Shown here: positions 22,019 through 33,265 of the stretch, piece by piece
Numbering within the stretch: the first letter of the stretch is position 1
How the letters are laid out: the number at the start of each line of letters is the position of its first letter
DNA from: Prochilodus magdalenae
Lineage: Eukaryota > Chordata > Actinopteri > Characiformes > Prochilodontidae
DNA: 64,000 bases
NCBI GenBank assembly: GCA_024036415.1
Contig: JAMWET010000934.1
Span: forward strand, 1 to 64,000
Direction: 5' to 3'
The notes under the pieces: generated by a model
The model's input: the letters and a program-made list of their open reading frames with translations, nothing else
What the model was told of the DNA's origin: nothing
The model's database searches: none
Translations under genes and position numbers: made by a program

Positions 22019-23520
22019 GAGTCAACCAAGTCCAGCCCTTGCCCTCAGGAGAGAGTTTCCCATTAAAAAGGTCTGAGATTTTGGGAGACTGATGTAGGTT
22101 CATTGCCATTCTTCCAGGTTGACCCGCTGTACCACATTTAAGGGGCCTACAGATCGCAGGGCTTGTGAAACTCGAAGTTGAATGGTACGTCTTTGCTTGA
22201 AAGAAAAATCCATTGCCCTGAGCAAAGTAAGAGCCTGAGTAGTCACCTATAGTCATCATCTACTGTCTGCAGTCTTCTGTTGTGATGCTGTTGCTTTTTG
22301 CGGCACAGTGGAGACCTTTAGCTAGACCTGCCAACATCGCTTAACAAAGTCTCGAGCTGTGGGTACTGTGGGGACTCTGATTCCTGCTTCAGGAGGGACA
22401 TCCTAGGTGAAAGGTGCCATAAAGTGTCATGGCATACTCCACCTTCACTCCAATGGTCTTTAATGGTTTTCTATTCAGGCTGCAATTATCAGTGCAAGGG
22501 TGAAGGACACTGTCCGTCTTCCCCACAAAAATAAAACCGGCACCAGCTGCAGAGATGACTCATAGAATGAAACTCAAACCTCCCTGATATATTCCTCCAC
22601 TGCCATTTCCTCAGGGCCATCTTCTCTGGGAGAGGAGGTGCCTGGAAGGCTATCAGGACAGTTCTAGGACTAGTCTTTATTTGGCAAGGACCACCTAAGT
22701 CTTCAGAGTTCCTGATGATGGATCTATGACCTTATCAGAGGTTGCAGCCGGTTTCTTCATGCAGGTTTCCATGCCACTGAGCCTGCAACCTACCAAGAGG
22801 TAGCCCTCTTGGGTTGGGCCTACCAATATTAGAACATTAGTGACATCAGAACATCTAGGTTATCTAGGAGCACATTAAACTTTATTGCCAGGGTGATGTC
22901 TAAGTTATTTCCCTGCTGCCCCAGAGTCAACAAAGTCCAGCCCTTGCCTTCAGGAAAGAGTGTCGCATAAAGCAGGTCTGAGGTTTTGGGAGACAGATGT
23001 GAGTTCATTGCCATTCTTCCTTCTGGTACCGGCCTCCAGTTTTTCCCCGGAGCTCCAGACAGTCCAAGAAAATGACCGGCCTGTCCACAATACAGGCACC
23101 CACCTTCCCCATGCATGAATCATGTTCATGGTGGAAGAGGTAGGTGTGGCCAAACTGCTTGGGTTCCTTAGCCTGCTTGGGTGGGATAGGAGGCAATTGA
23201 GGCTCCTTACACCCCAGGGTTGGAGTGTTGTGTCGAGGGCATACACCCTGCCAGTCCTTTTATGCTCCCATATCAGAATTGTTCTCTCAGACCGGTAATA
23301 GGCCAGAAATTGATCACTAAGTAGTGGCTTGGCTTACTTGCACTCTCCAGAGTAACACTCGGTATATTCAGGTAGCGTGACTTGTCTGGGGTGCTGTCCA
23401 GAGCACCAGGCAGTGCTATCCACACTGGGGGCTCCTGGGTGGTGACCAGAGCAAAAGGCAGCACTGTCAACATGGGCAGCTGTTGGGTGCTTTCCAGAGT
23501 TTCTTGTGGTGCCATTAACA
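22019..23520 (-). mobile_element. Minus-strand Ty3/gypsy gag-protease-RT relic (family B), copy 2
   Basis: Reading down the minus strand: a 48-bp minisatellite encoding 16-residue units (23400-23520), a gag zinc knuckle CLYCGQAGHF near 23095-23066, protease-like GQQGNNLD near 22920, an RT leader (APPLPEKMALRKW-like) near 22640, and integrase-like sequence near 22360. A second gag-protease block follows at 22260-22019 (GRMAMNLHQSPKISDL). The order shows a partial tandem duplication of gag-protease. It is inactive. Confidence 0.65.
23400..23520 (-). repeat. 48-bp minisatellite coding 16-residue gag repeats
   Basis: Two and a half units starting GAGCACCAGGCAG, each 48 bp, so the reading frame is preserved. 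Translated on the minus strand they give LESTQQLPMLTVLPFA and LVTTQEPPVWIALPGA. Related units occur near 16790-16870, 17370-17440 and 36820-36960. Confidence 0.65.
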
Positions 23521-24938
23521 CTGAGGCCTCTCAACATAATATACTTTGAGGGGTTGACTAAACAGCAGGTCTTGCAAGATATGGCCCTCTTCTCTAAGTA
23601 TGGTGATATCTTTGCTAAAGGAGAGGGAGATTTGGGTTGCACTTCATTAATCAACCATGAGATTCCATTACTGGATGATGTGCCAGAGCGCCAGCCTTAT
23701 TGATGGATTCCCCCTTCTCAGTACGAAATGGTGAAAGCATTTGCTAGCAGAGGGTTGAGGCCTACTGGGTAGAACATAAAGAATTACGGTTCCATGAAGC
23801 TAGAACTCCTTGCAGTGAAATGGGCTGAGACTGAAAAGTTCAGGGAATACTTACTGGGTCATGAGTTTACTAATAAGAACTCCTCAAGCTATTTGCAGAC
23901 TGCCAAGCTCGGGACTGTGGAGCAACGATGGGCTTCCCAAACTTTTACCGTCCAATATCATCCCAGAAAGCATAATCAAAATGCAGATGCCTTGTGCAGG
24001 CAGTACTTGGAACATTTTGCTGTGGGGACAGAGATCCCACACAGAAGATTCAGTTGTAAGAGCAACTGGATGTCCCGGAAAGCCAGTGCAGGGAGGTTGC
24101 TGCATTTCCAGGACAATCTTCCAACGACCTTAGGTTACTGAAGAGAGTGGACCCAAGAATTGGGCCAGTGTGGAAGTTTCGCATTGAGGAGCGTTGTGCA
24201 AGAGCAGAAGAACAGGAAGTCGTATATGGCCTGAGTAAGGTGTTGATCCGGCAGTGAGACCGACTGGTTGAGCGAGAGGATGTATTGTACCAAATTACCA
24301 CCATCCAGGTGGAGCACCAGAGCATTTTCAGCTGCTCCTTCCACAGTGTTTACAGGAAGTCCTTTATAGCGTTCATGATGATCATGGACACCAAGGCACT
24401 GAAAGGACTCTTCAGCTGCTGTGGGACCAAATATGGCTCAGGACGTGGAACAGTGGTGTCAGTAGTGTCAACGATGTACGTTGGGAAAGGCTGTCCAGCC
24501 CAAGGTTCGGGCATTTCGGGGGATTTTACGGGCTACCCACCCAAACAAGACCTAGGTGCTTGATTTTACATTCTTGGCCCCGTCCTGTGATGGCCACAAA
24601 AATTTGTTGATCCAGACTGACATTTTTACCAAGTATACCCAAGCAATAGCCACTAAAGATCAGAGGACTACTACAGTGGCCCAGGCTCTAGTACAACATG
24701 GGTTTCACCGATATGGCCCCCCAGTACGTATCCACTCAGACCAGAGGTGAAATTTCAAAAGCATGTTGATTCAATAACTGTGTAGGATGTATGGCACTAC
24801 AGAAGAGTAGGACAACACCATACCACCCGCAAGGGAAAAGACAGTGTGACTGTTTTAATCATACCTAAGTCGACCTATTGCGAACGTTGCCTGCAGCGGA
24901 AAAGCGACACTGGTCACGTCACCTTACACAGCTGACCT

Positions 24939-25535
24939 TTGATTATAATACCACACCTCACCACAACTGAGCAGACTCCACATTTTCTCATGTGTGGTTT
25001 TCAGCCAAGGTTACCTGTGGGCTTTCTCCTGGGAAATGGGGTTGTTCCTCAAGATGCTGAACCATTGGAGGAATGGGTTCAGAAACACCAACAGAGTCTA
25101 AGGCTGGTCCATGAACATGTAAGACAGAGATCAGAAGACTGCACTCGTAGGTGCAACCAGTATCACACTGAACAGGTGAAGGATAGGGGATTTAAAGAGG
25201 GCCAGCTGGTTTACCTGAGGAATCACGTCCCTGGCCAGAATAAGATTCAGGACTATTGGAACCTCTGTATCTATCGGGTAGTACGAAGCCCAGCTGAAAC
25301 AGGAGTTGCGTACTTGGTAGCACCGGCCAGTGAAGAGGGACCAATTCGACATGTGCACAGAGTCAAGCCCAGGGAGCAAGGGCCTACCTCACCCAGTTCA
25401 CAGGTCTCAGAGGAAGACCTGTCCGGCGATACGATAATCCTGTGTCTGGGAGCAGAACCTCAGGAGGTGTCTGAACCACCACAATCCCCCACCTCTGACA
25501 CATTGGCGTTTCAGTCTATGCATGCTCCCTTATGA
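24939..25535 (+). pseudogene. Gypsy integrase C-terminal region, copy 3, open for 198 codons
   Basis: Best-kept end of family A pol. It has the amphipathic stretch QKHQQSLRLVHEHVRQRSED, then GFKEGQLVYLRNHVPG (the SH3-like C-terminal domain entry), YRVVRSPAETGVAYLV and an acidic, Ser/Pro-rich tail ending SMHAPL. No chromodomain is seen. The frame has no catalytic residues, so this is a fragment, not a gene. Confidence 0.8.
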
Positions 25536-25668
25536 CACTCTGCTAGGTCTACAGCAGGCCAACATTCCAACCCTCACTGACTCCCAAGAACAGCGGTGAT
25601 TGTGAGTGATGGAGATGGATCATCAGACCAGGTACCTTAATGTTGCAGTGGTGCAGGCTGCCATTTTT

Positions 25669-26238
25669 GGGTAGCCTTCTATAGGTGTTGCCATGGGGAC
25701 ATGGTAGTATGTGAAATTTAGGCAGCCAGTTACTGCACTAGCTGGGGGTCCTGTGGATCTGCCATTTATACCGATGCCCCGGGGACCTTTGGGCAGTTCT
25801 GCTTAGAGAAGCTAAGCTAGCGCAGCAGTGGTTGCGTCTGGAGGATGGGGCTGCTTTTACTGGAAGTTCGCCGGGTTGACGGTATGTTTGTGTTTTGTAC
25901 GCACTCTGCTTTAGTGTAATATCTATAGCTTGTGCTAAAGTGGCTTTGTCCTCCCGCATAGCGAAGGTCAGCCATAGCTGTTATGCCTTTGGTCCCGGTA
26001 GCAGTCGCTGGCTTGGTGCAGCAGGAAACAAGTGTGCGTGACAACAGCATTGCTGATGTGCAGCTTGGTGTGGATGGGAGCATATCAAGGTGTAGTCCTT
26101 TTACCTGTTATCTGGTTTTCTGTATGTGCCCTCACAACACAGGGCTCTCTCCTCTGGTGAGCAGGCAGCTAAGTAGCTTCACGATTAGGAGATGGGATAA
26201 ACAAGCCCCAGTGTCCAATTAGGGCCGATGGCACTACA
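25669..26238 (+). repeat. 3' LTR of gypsy copy 3, about 570 bp
   Basis: Starts near GGTAGCCTTCTATAGG (the copy-1 LTR starts TGTAGCCTTGTATGG) and ends GGCACTACA, so the ends TGTAG/CTACA are inverted repeats. It is the longest LTR of family A in the window. Confidence 0.6.
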
Positions 26239-27222
26239 TTAAAGCAGGTATGTGGTATTGTTTTAATCTATTTAGTATTTGGCCAATCCATATCTCCCCT
26301 TTATAGTCCTCTTACGTGTACCCCCCCACCCTATAGGCCAATATGCCTTAAATATAAAGGGCTTAGGGTATGGGTTCATTGAAAATTGAATTTTAGGACC
26401 CACGAGAATGAAATCTCCAACCACATGTTCAATGTATGTGATTAAAAATAACTTGAGCCAGACACACAAAGTTATTAATCAGCTTTACTGTTTTCAGATA
26501 TAGTGAGGTGTTTTTAAAGTTCTTATAGACCAATGCAGGCCCATATTCTGACTGCACAAGTCTCGTATCCCAAAACCCAGCGATTCACCCAATACAATAA
26601 ACAGGTGTTCAGAAAAATAAAGAAATAAAATAGTTCAGCCTCTTCGTACACAAAAAGATTATGTAACAAAGTACCCTTTTAAACAATTTCCAAGCTTCAC
26701 CAACATACCAACAACAATATCCACATGTCACCAATGTATCTAGATTGTTTGATACTTCCCTAACCGTGAAATAAGCCTTCTTCAGAAATGAGCAGTAAGA
26801 AACCACACCCTACCATCAGAACACTGTAGATCTACACAAACATGAGAGAGAGAGAGAGAGAGAGAGAGAAAGAAAAAAAAAAGCTAAGAAAAAAGAAAGC
26901 TTAGCAAAAGAAAGCTAAGAAAAGGAAAAGAGAAAAGCAACAAGTGTTTAAAATAATTAACTACAAAGAGTAGAGAGCGTGGGTCACTCTCCACGCAAAG
27001 ATCCACAAGTCCCCTTTCTGTAAAACCCTCTTCTGTTTATTTGTGATTTTTATCAACTTCTCCTGGGGGTTCGATCCCCGCCTAAACCAAAATTCCAAAA
27101 CACGTTCCCGAAAACACTTCACACATAGTTTCACGTGCATCCACATCCAGGAAGTCCGTTATCTTGCAGTTTAACATTTACATCGCTGCAAACTGATTCC
27201 TGCCCTGCGCTTGGGTCCAGCA
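26239..27222. other. Unit backbone and A-rich sequence, no gene seen
   Basis: The first 300 bp match 7620-7920. The rest is A-rich, with AAAGCTAAGAAAA-type repeats after a GA tract. A B-box-like GGGGGTTCGATCCCCGCC near 27064-27081 stands alone, without a matching A box at the right spacing. No gene is visible. Confidence 0.5.
26846..26868. repeat. (GA)n microsatellite
   Basis: About 11 uninterrupted GA units followed by an A-rich run. Confidence 0.85.
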
Positions 27223-28719
27223 AGGTGATTGTTTGGATAAAAAAATTCCATTAAAATATATCATACAGGGGACCAACACAGTGATATTTGAGAAGTGAAA
27301 GGAAGTTTATATGATTTACAGAAAGTCATTTTATTGATTTCAAAACCTTTAGAACTAATTATTGAAAGTCAAATTTGGTTTGGTAAGTTCAGTGACCCTT
27401 GACCTCAACACACAGGTGACTCCAATTATGAGAAAGGGTATTTAAGGGGGGCAATTGTAAGTTTTTCTCCTCTTTGCATCTTCTCTGAAGAGTTGCAGCA
27501 TGGGAGTCTCAAAACAACTTTCAAATGACCTGAAAACAAAGATTGTTCATCGTCATGGTTTAGGGGAAGGATACAGAAAGCTCTCTCAGAGATTTCAGCT
27601 TTCAGTCTCCACTGTGAGAAACTTTGTGAGAAAATGGAAGACCACAGGCATAGTTCAAGTCAAGGCTCGAAGTGGCAGACCAAGAAAAATCTCAAATAAA
27701 CAGAAGCGAAGGATGTTGAGAACAGTCAGAGTCAACCCACAGACCAGCACCAAAGACCCACAACATGATCTTGCTGCTGATGGAGTCACTGTGCATCGTT
27801 CAACCTTTCGGCGCACTTCACACAAGGACATGCTGTATGGGAGAGTGATGCAGAGGAAGTCTTTTCTCCGCCCACATCACAAACAGAGCCGCTTGAGGTA
27901 AGCCAGCTTCATTTTGGAAGGTGCTGTGGACTGATGAAACTAAAATAGAGTTATTTGGGCATAACAAGGGCCGTTATGCATGGAGGAAAAAGGACACAGC
28001 ACTCCAAGAAAAACACCTGCTACCTACAGTAAAATTTGGTGGTGGTTCCATCATGCTGTGGGGCTGTGTGGCCAGTACAGGGACTGGGAGTCTTGTTAAA
28101 GTTGAGGGACGCATGGATTCCAATCAATATCAGCAGATTCTGGAGACCAATGTCCAGGAATCAGGGACAAAGCTGAAGCTGCGCCGGGTCTGGATCTTCC
28201 TACAAGACAACGACCCTAAACACTGCTCAAAATCTACTAATGCATTCATGCAGAGGAACAAGTACAACATTCTGGAATGGCCATCTCAGTCCCCAGACCT
28301 GAATATTATTGAAAATCTGTGGTGTCACTTAGAGAGCTGTCCATGCTCGGACACCATCAAACCTGAATGAAATAGAGATGTTTTGGTCTAAAATACCTTC
28401 AGCCACAATCCAGACTCTCATTAGAAGCTATAAGAAGCATTTAGAGACAGTTATTTCTGCAAAAGGAGGATCTACTAAATATTGAGTTAAGGTTTTTTTT
28501 TGGGGGTGCTCAAATTTATGCACCTGCCTAATTTTGTTTAGACAATTATTGCACACTTTCTGTAATTCATATAAACTTCGTTTCACTTCTCAAATATCAC
28601 TGTGTTGGTCCCCTGTATGATATATTTTAATGGATTTTTTTTTATCCACACAATCAATGCTTTATAAAGGTAAATCCGGGGAAAATTAACAAGGTTGCCC
28701 AAACTTTCGCACCCCACTG
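27223..28719 (+). mobile_element. Tc1-like transposon (second family), left end truncated
   Basis: The right inverted repeat is long and ends CACCCCACTG at 28719, followed by TA. Its inner 120 bp or so recur inverted at 27223-27345, but the outer 60 bp of the left repeat are missing, so the left end is lost. The ends differ from the element at 11508. Inside is a broken transposase. It interrupts the unit-3 backbone and is next to a GATA repeat. Confidence 0.85.
27500..28484 (+). pseudogene. Tc1-like transposase, second family, broken
   Basis: Starts MGVSKQLSNDLKTKIVHRHG with the N-terminal helix-turn-helix (YRKLSQRFQLSVSTVRNFV) and a GRPRK AT-hook-like linker near residue 54. A stop at 27899-27901 and a frame change separate it from the catalytic half, which has LWTDETKIELFG (first Asp), FLQDNDPKHCSKS (second Asp) and PDLNIIENLW (Glu). 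The frame then shifts again near 28345. It is not functional. Confidence 0.9.
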
Positions 28720-28725
28720 TATATA

Positions 28726-28726
28726 G

Positions 28727-28786
<60 letters not shown>
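28726..28786. repeat. (GATA)n microsatellite
   Basis: About 15 perfect GATA units, directly at the right end of the Tc1 element. Confidence 0.9.
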
Positions 28787-30341
28787 TTTCTTTTATTGTG
28801 TTTTACTTTTCGCTGCTCAAAGTTTGAGGTGTTTAGAGTGTTAAGCTTCCCTCTAGCTCGGGGACTATAGTGAGTATTAAGATCTGTATTGGGCATACGG
28901 TGACTCACTGGCGAGAGGTTGGAGTGTTTTAATGTTGTAGTTAGTTTGTTTGTGTTTCATTTTAGTTTGCCAGCTGCACAGTGGCTGGATAATTGTGGAG
29001 TTGTGGTATCGACAGATGTATGGGTGTATGAGTAAATGGTGTTCACTAGTGTGGTAGAAGCTGCAGTGTAATATAGTGTGAGAGACTGCTGTGTACTGCT
29101 GAGTGTATCTTTATCTAGAAGTTAGTCACGTGTGTTACTGAGAATGCATCTGGGTGGCCTCCCGATTCCAGCACTGTGTCAGTCCAGTGGCATAGTATTA
29201 AAGCTGTTTTATTTAATTTTTTATTTACCCATCTGACGGTAACCTGTTTCTTTTAATCAACTTCGGAACATTTAATAAAACTCGTGTTTTGTTTTTCCAG
29301 GCCTATACCAAAGGGTGGCGTAGTCTGGCACATAGTATATAGGGGGCACCACAATAATACTGCAGAGTTGTTTAAAATTGCAGCGCTGGGGTGCCAATCA
29401 CAGCACCAGGCCGTAACCCGGCACCGGGTCCTGGCAAGCTATGAGGGCCAGGGGACGCCATTGGTCACTAACACAGGCACAAGCTCACTAGGCCCCCCGA
29501 CCCTGCAATCTAGCCTACAGCCTGGAGAACTCCAGCCACCAATAATGGGGAGGTCTGGTCACCCTCATTCAGGGCTGAGCAGGGCTAAGCCAATGCTACT
29601 CTCCCAGTAGGGGTAGTAAAGTACACTTCAGTGCCACCATCACACAATGTAGCTGGTATTAGTGGTATTGTTTTGGTTCTATAATCATCAATCAAACTTT
29701 AGCTGCATTGCTGCTTCATACATCCGTCCTTGCTTGTAGTCCTGCTGTGCTTCCTGCCAGCAGAGCATCATCGTCTATGATCAGGTAGGGGCTGAGTAAG
29801 CCTTGGTATGACCTGTTATCAGTGTTTTACTCAGTCCTGTTATTTGTGTGTTTATTTGGACACATCATTTTAATCCTGTATACACATGATCTACAGATAG
29901 CACTGTTACATCTGGGTGTGTCATACAGTCATAGTGCAGTCCAGAAAGATAAGATTAGGGAATACCATGAAGATGCCTTTTTGAAGTCTAAGGTATTGAT
30001 GTAAACATGGTTTAGGCCTTGTCCTATAGTATTCCTCAAAGTGAATATCTAGGCACTGCATGATCCTCATTTGTGATACGCAGCTTCTATTTTTCCTAAA
30101 TTAATTTCTCAGAGATTATTACTGAGCACATGTGGCTCTAATTCATTTCAAAATGTGAGATGTAGACCTAAGGCTAAGTAGTTGATTATGTACTAAATGT
30201 TCTATCCACCTTCCTTCCTGATCTCCTCAGGGAGATCTTATGCAAGCTGATTCATACAGTATGAACCACAAATGAAAAGAGGAGGGGAAAAGGCAAGGGA
30301 TGTGATGCGGCCTCAGCCTTGGATTCAGATCAGAATTAAAC
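28787..30341. other. Unit 4 backbone and 3' flank of TAAR pseudogene
   Basis: Near-identical to 8270-9600 and 1-1060. It lacks about 250 bp of the usual flank before the pseudogene (join near 30228, CTCAGGGAGATCTTATG). No gene is seen. Confidence 0.55.
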
Positions 30342-30854
30342 TCACTGAGGGAACAAATTAACCCTTGCTGATGAGAGCACACATATTGTACATGTTACTA
30401 TATACTTAACAGACGTTCTGAACCACTTATAGAAGATGGCATATATTAGTGGATTCATGGAGGAGTTCAGGTACACTAGCCAGGTAAACACAGTCCACAC
30501 CATTGATGAAGACGTCAAGCTTTCAACTGTCAGAGAACTCAGATAATAAGGTATCCAGCAAGCCAGATACACAAATATCACAATGCTCAGTGTTTTAGAT
30601 GCTTTGGTTTCAGAAGAGTTAGAAACTTTGTCTCCAGGTTTGTTGGAGACACCATTCCGCACAGCTCTAACAGCTTTAGCTTGACGTCTCTTTTAAGATT
30701 TAATAATTAAGAAATACAAAAACAGTATGACAGAACAAGGGGCTAGGAAAGAATAGATAAGGTCAAAAATCACCCAGGAAGGTTTTATGACCAGTACACA
30801 CTCTCCATAGCATCTAATGGATATCTGAGATGGAGTGAGGTGGTTATTGGAGTA
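30342..30854 (-). pseudogene. taar: Truncated TAAR pseudogene (TM5 to C-terminus)
   Basis: The minus strand keeps the C-terminal half of a receptor: TM6 (CWIP), the TM7 fingerprint NSSMNPLIYAIFYKWF and a tail ending ARVNLFPQ. In loop 3 the sequence after FLI is altered by a small rearrangement that adds an in-frame TAA at 30693-30695. Homology stops at 30854 in the second extracellular loop, where an LTR-like block begins. TM1 to TM4 and the promoter are gone. It is closest to gene 5 in the last 100 residues. It cannot encode a receptor. Confidence 0.93.
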
Positions 30855-31336
30855 TGTGTTGCCCTTTAGGCATTTTGTCTAAATAAATAAGTTCATGGGT
30901 TTAAATAAATAATGCTAAAAAAAATGTTTATACGTTGTTAAAAGTAATTACAAGTTGGTTGGGTGAACAATTTCTGATTTATTTAAGTTTTTATTTAAAA
31001 ATATTTTCGCTGAAATGTACTTCCGGTTTCCGGATATGTACTTCCGGTTTCCGGTTTTCGCTAGAAAACAAAGATCCGTGCGGAAGAAACAGCATGGAAA
31101 CATAAACGGATGCTATCCACGTTGAATTATCAGGCTGGAATGCCGTAAGTTTCATTAAATAATGGTTTATACAGAATGTGTATGTAATGTCTCTATGTTG
31201 AAATTGGATTTATTTTCTGTTACTACAGTTTTCACCACATATTCATGAAGGCAATTAAACACGCTGCAGTTGAACTCCAGGGTCTTCGTTCGTGGTTTAA
31301 CTCGGTGTCACCAACATTCTTGTTGAAAACACTACA
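30855..31336. mobile_element. Probable solo LTR at a recombination junction
   Basis: A 482-bp block not found elsewhere in the window. It starts TGTGTTGCCC and ends AACACTACA, which is TG...CA with imperfect inverted ends. It contains tandem ATGTACTTCCGGTTTCCGG repeats (ETS-type sites) at about 31016-31055 and an ATTAAA near 31253. Its left side is TAAR coding sequence and its right side is the 3' flank of the next TAAR, so it lacks a target duplication and marks a deletion joint. LTR identity is inferred. Confidence 0.42.
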
Positions 31337-31513
31337 AATACATTTTCAAAGAGCTGAATGAGTAACTCAGCAACTGGGGAGCTTGTATTCCTCCAGTGGC
31401 CTTATGCAAGCTGATTCATACAGTATCATACAGTGGTTCACAAATGAAAAGGGAAGGGAAAAAGGCAAGGACTGTGATGCGGCCTCAGCCTTGGATTCAG
31501 ATCAGAATTAAAC

Positions 31514-32530
31514 TCACTGAGGGAACAAATTAACCCTTGCTGATGAGAGCACACATACTCTACATGTTACTATATACTCAACAGACGTTCTGAACCACTT
31601 ATAGAAGATGGCATATATTAGTGGATTCATGGAGGAGTTCAGGTACACTAGCCAGGCAAACACAGTCCACACCATTGATGAAGACGTCACACTTTCAACT
31701 GTCAGAGAACTCAGATAATAAGGTATCCAGCAAGCCAGATACACAAATATCACAATGCTCAGTGTTTTAGCTGCTTTGGTCTCAGAAGAGTTAGAAACTT
31801 TGTCTCCTGGTTTGTTGGAGACAACATTTATCACAGCTCTAACAGCTTTAGCTTGACGTCTCGCCTCATTAAAAATTAAGAAATACAAAACCAGTATAAC
31901 AAAGCAAGGGGCTAGGAAAAAATAGATGAGGTCAAAAATCACCCAGGAAGGTTTTATGACCAGTACACACTCTCCATAGCATCTAATGGATATCTGAGAT
32001 GGAGTGAGGTGGTCATTGCAGTACAAGAAAATAATAACCATCATTATACAAAAAGCCCAGCCTAGAATTATACTCACAGACATTTTACACACAGTGACTC
32101 TACTAGAGTAAAGCAGAGGGTCACTGACAGCAATGTACCGGTCAACTGCTATTAAAACTAGATTACAGATAGATGCTGACACTGAGAGATTACTGATGAC
32201 TGAAAGAATGCAGCATGCTAGCGCTCCAAGATACCAGCAAGAGTCAACCAGCTGCATGATATTCACAGGAATAACAAACAGTCCCACGAGGAGATCCGCC
32301 ACAGACAGAGAGAGGATGAGCAGGTTGGTGGGGGTGTGGAGCTGCTTGAAGTGAGAGATGGAAATGATCACCAGCAGGTTTAGAAACACAGTGCACACAG
32401 ATACACAGCAGAGAAAAACATAGAGGAATATATAAGCCGGGCCCGTTCGGACCTCCTTCCTGCAAGACAAGTTGTTGTTAGGATAGCAGAACTGAGCTGT
32501 GATGTTTTGTTGATAGATAGTTTCCTCCAT
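31514..32530 (-). CDS. taar: Trace amine-associated receptor, gene 4 (S3.32/D5.42 type)
   Basis: 338 residues from the ATG at 32530; the frame continues upstream only to a TTG. Landmarks: sequon N9, D79, C106, DRY at 130-132, CWIP at 267-270 and TM7 fingerprint at 298-313. Residue 3.32 is Ser113, unlike the Asn of genes 1 to 3, and the stretch VISNLSVSAS resembles genes 7 and 9. Asp200 (5.42) is present. The N-terminus, TM2 and TM4 look like gene 3 (QQNITAQ, LFVIPVN, IMMVIIFLYCND), but loop 3 and loop ECL3 look like gene 1 (INVVSNKPGD, VESVTSSS), so the gene is a mosaic. It is probably functional. Confidence 0.93.
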   Translation of the reverse strand: MEETIYQQNITAQFCYPNNNLSCRKEVRTGPAYIFLYVFLCCVSVCTVFLNLLVIISISHFKQLHTPTNLLILSLSVADLLVGLFVIPVNIMQLVDSCWYLGALACCILSVISNLSVSASICNLVLIAVDRYIAVSDPLLYSSRVTVCKMSVSIILGWAFCIMMVIIFLYCNDHLTPSQISIRCYGECVLVIKPSWVIFDLIYFFLAPCFVILVLYFLIFNEARRQAKAVRAVINVVSNKPGDKVSNSSETKAAKTLSIVIFVYLACWIPYYLSSLTVESVTSSSMVWTVFAWLVYLNSSMNPLIYAIFYKWFRTSVEYIVTCRVCVLSSARVNLFPQ

Positions 32531-32624
32531 CTGAAACAGAGGCAGATCATATAACTGGATCTGATCCAAATGAGTTCAGCTCGGCTGGGAGCTGAACTGA
32601 GGGACTTGCCCGTTTGACATCTTA

Positions 32625-32631
32625 CTTTATA
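32625..32631 (-). promoter_or_regulatory. TATA box of TAAR gene 4
   Basis: TATAAAG on the minus strand, about 95 bp above the ATG as in its paralogues. Confidence 0.6.
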
Positions 32632-33265
32632 CCTGAGCATGACTCCTCCTACTGACCTCTGAGTGGCTCTCTGAGTCCCTCTGAGTCCGTTACCTCACCC
32701 ACTCATCAGATATTCAGTACTGCATCATTCATTATGTGATGAAGACTCTGCTGATACAGAGACAAAGTCAATAACACACTGTAATTTCTGCATCTCGAAG
32801 GAATTTCAGCAAAGAGTGGTAGAGCCAGGGAGTGTAAGGTCAGTTTCTGGACAGAGACACAAGATAATCCAGAAATAACTAGAGAATCTAATTTACTGTG
32901 GGCTGTAAAATGTAATCATCAAAATATAAAAGCTAGGCCCCGAGTCCCTACACTCTGTCCAAGGTAACAAAGCTGGACAGACCACACAAATACCACCCCT
33001 CGGGAGCACAGATCAACTGGGCCACACGTACCTACTGTCATAGCAGTGAGGGAATCTCTGCTGAGCTGGGATCCCCTGGATACCCCTTACTACAGCCAGC
33101 ATGAGGAGCTTCACTATTATACTGCATGTAGGTGTAATAGTATGATGGAACATAATTAAGAGGTATATACGGTTTTATTATGATTTATTAAAAGAGAGGC
33201 ATGTAAATCATCAATTGAAAACTGTCATCTTTTCCAGCTGATGAAAAAGGGTCACAGGGGTCAAA
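32632..33265. other. Conserved 5' flank of TAAR gene 4 (empty site)
   Basis: Matches 2685-3285 and 19603-20252, with a small inversion-like difference near 33050. At 33225-33235 it reads CTGTCATCTTTTCCAG, the uninterrupted target of the solo LTR in unit 1. No gene is seen. Confidence 0.5.

Larger units (their letters stand above)
23521..26238 (+). mobile_element. Ty3/gypsy relic, copy 3, right part with 3' LTR (family A)
   Basis: Starts with an RT leader piece (LFSKYGDIFAKGEGD). A deletion joins this directly to RNase H (KLELLAVKWAETEKFREYLL), followed by integrase zinc-finger and core remnants (TKYTQAIATKDQRTTTVAQ near 24630), the integrase C-terminus and a 3' LTR. It is broken in many places. 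Confidence 0.82.

Noticed and set aside
27061..27085. GGGGGTTCGATCCCCGCC followed by TAAACCA, like a tRNA 3' end
   Set aside because: No A box or anticodon stem at the right distance, and no LTR end next to it that would make it a primer-binding site.
28726..28786. Regular direct repeats resembling a CRISPR array
   Set aside because: Pure GATA microsatellite without spacers in a vertebrate genome.
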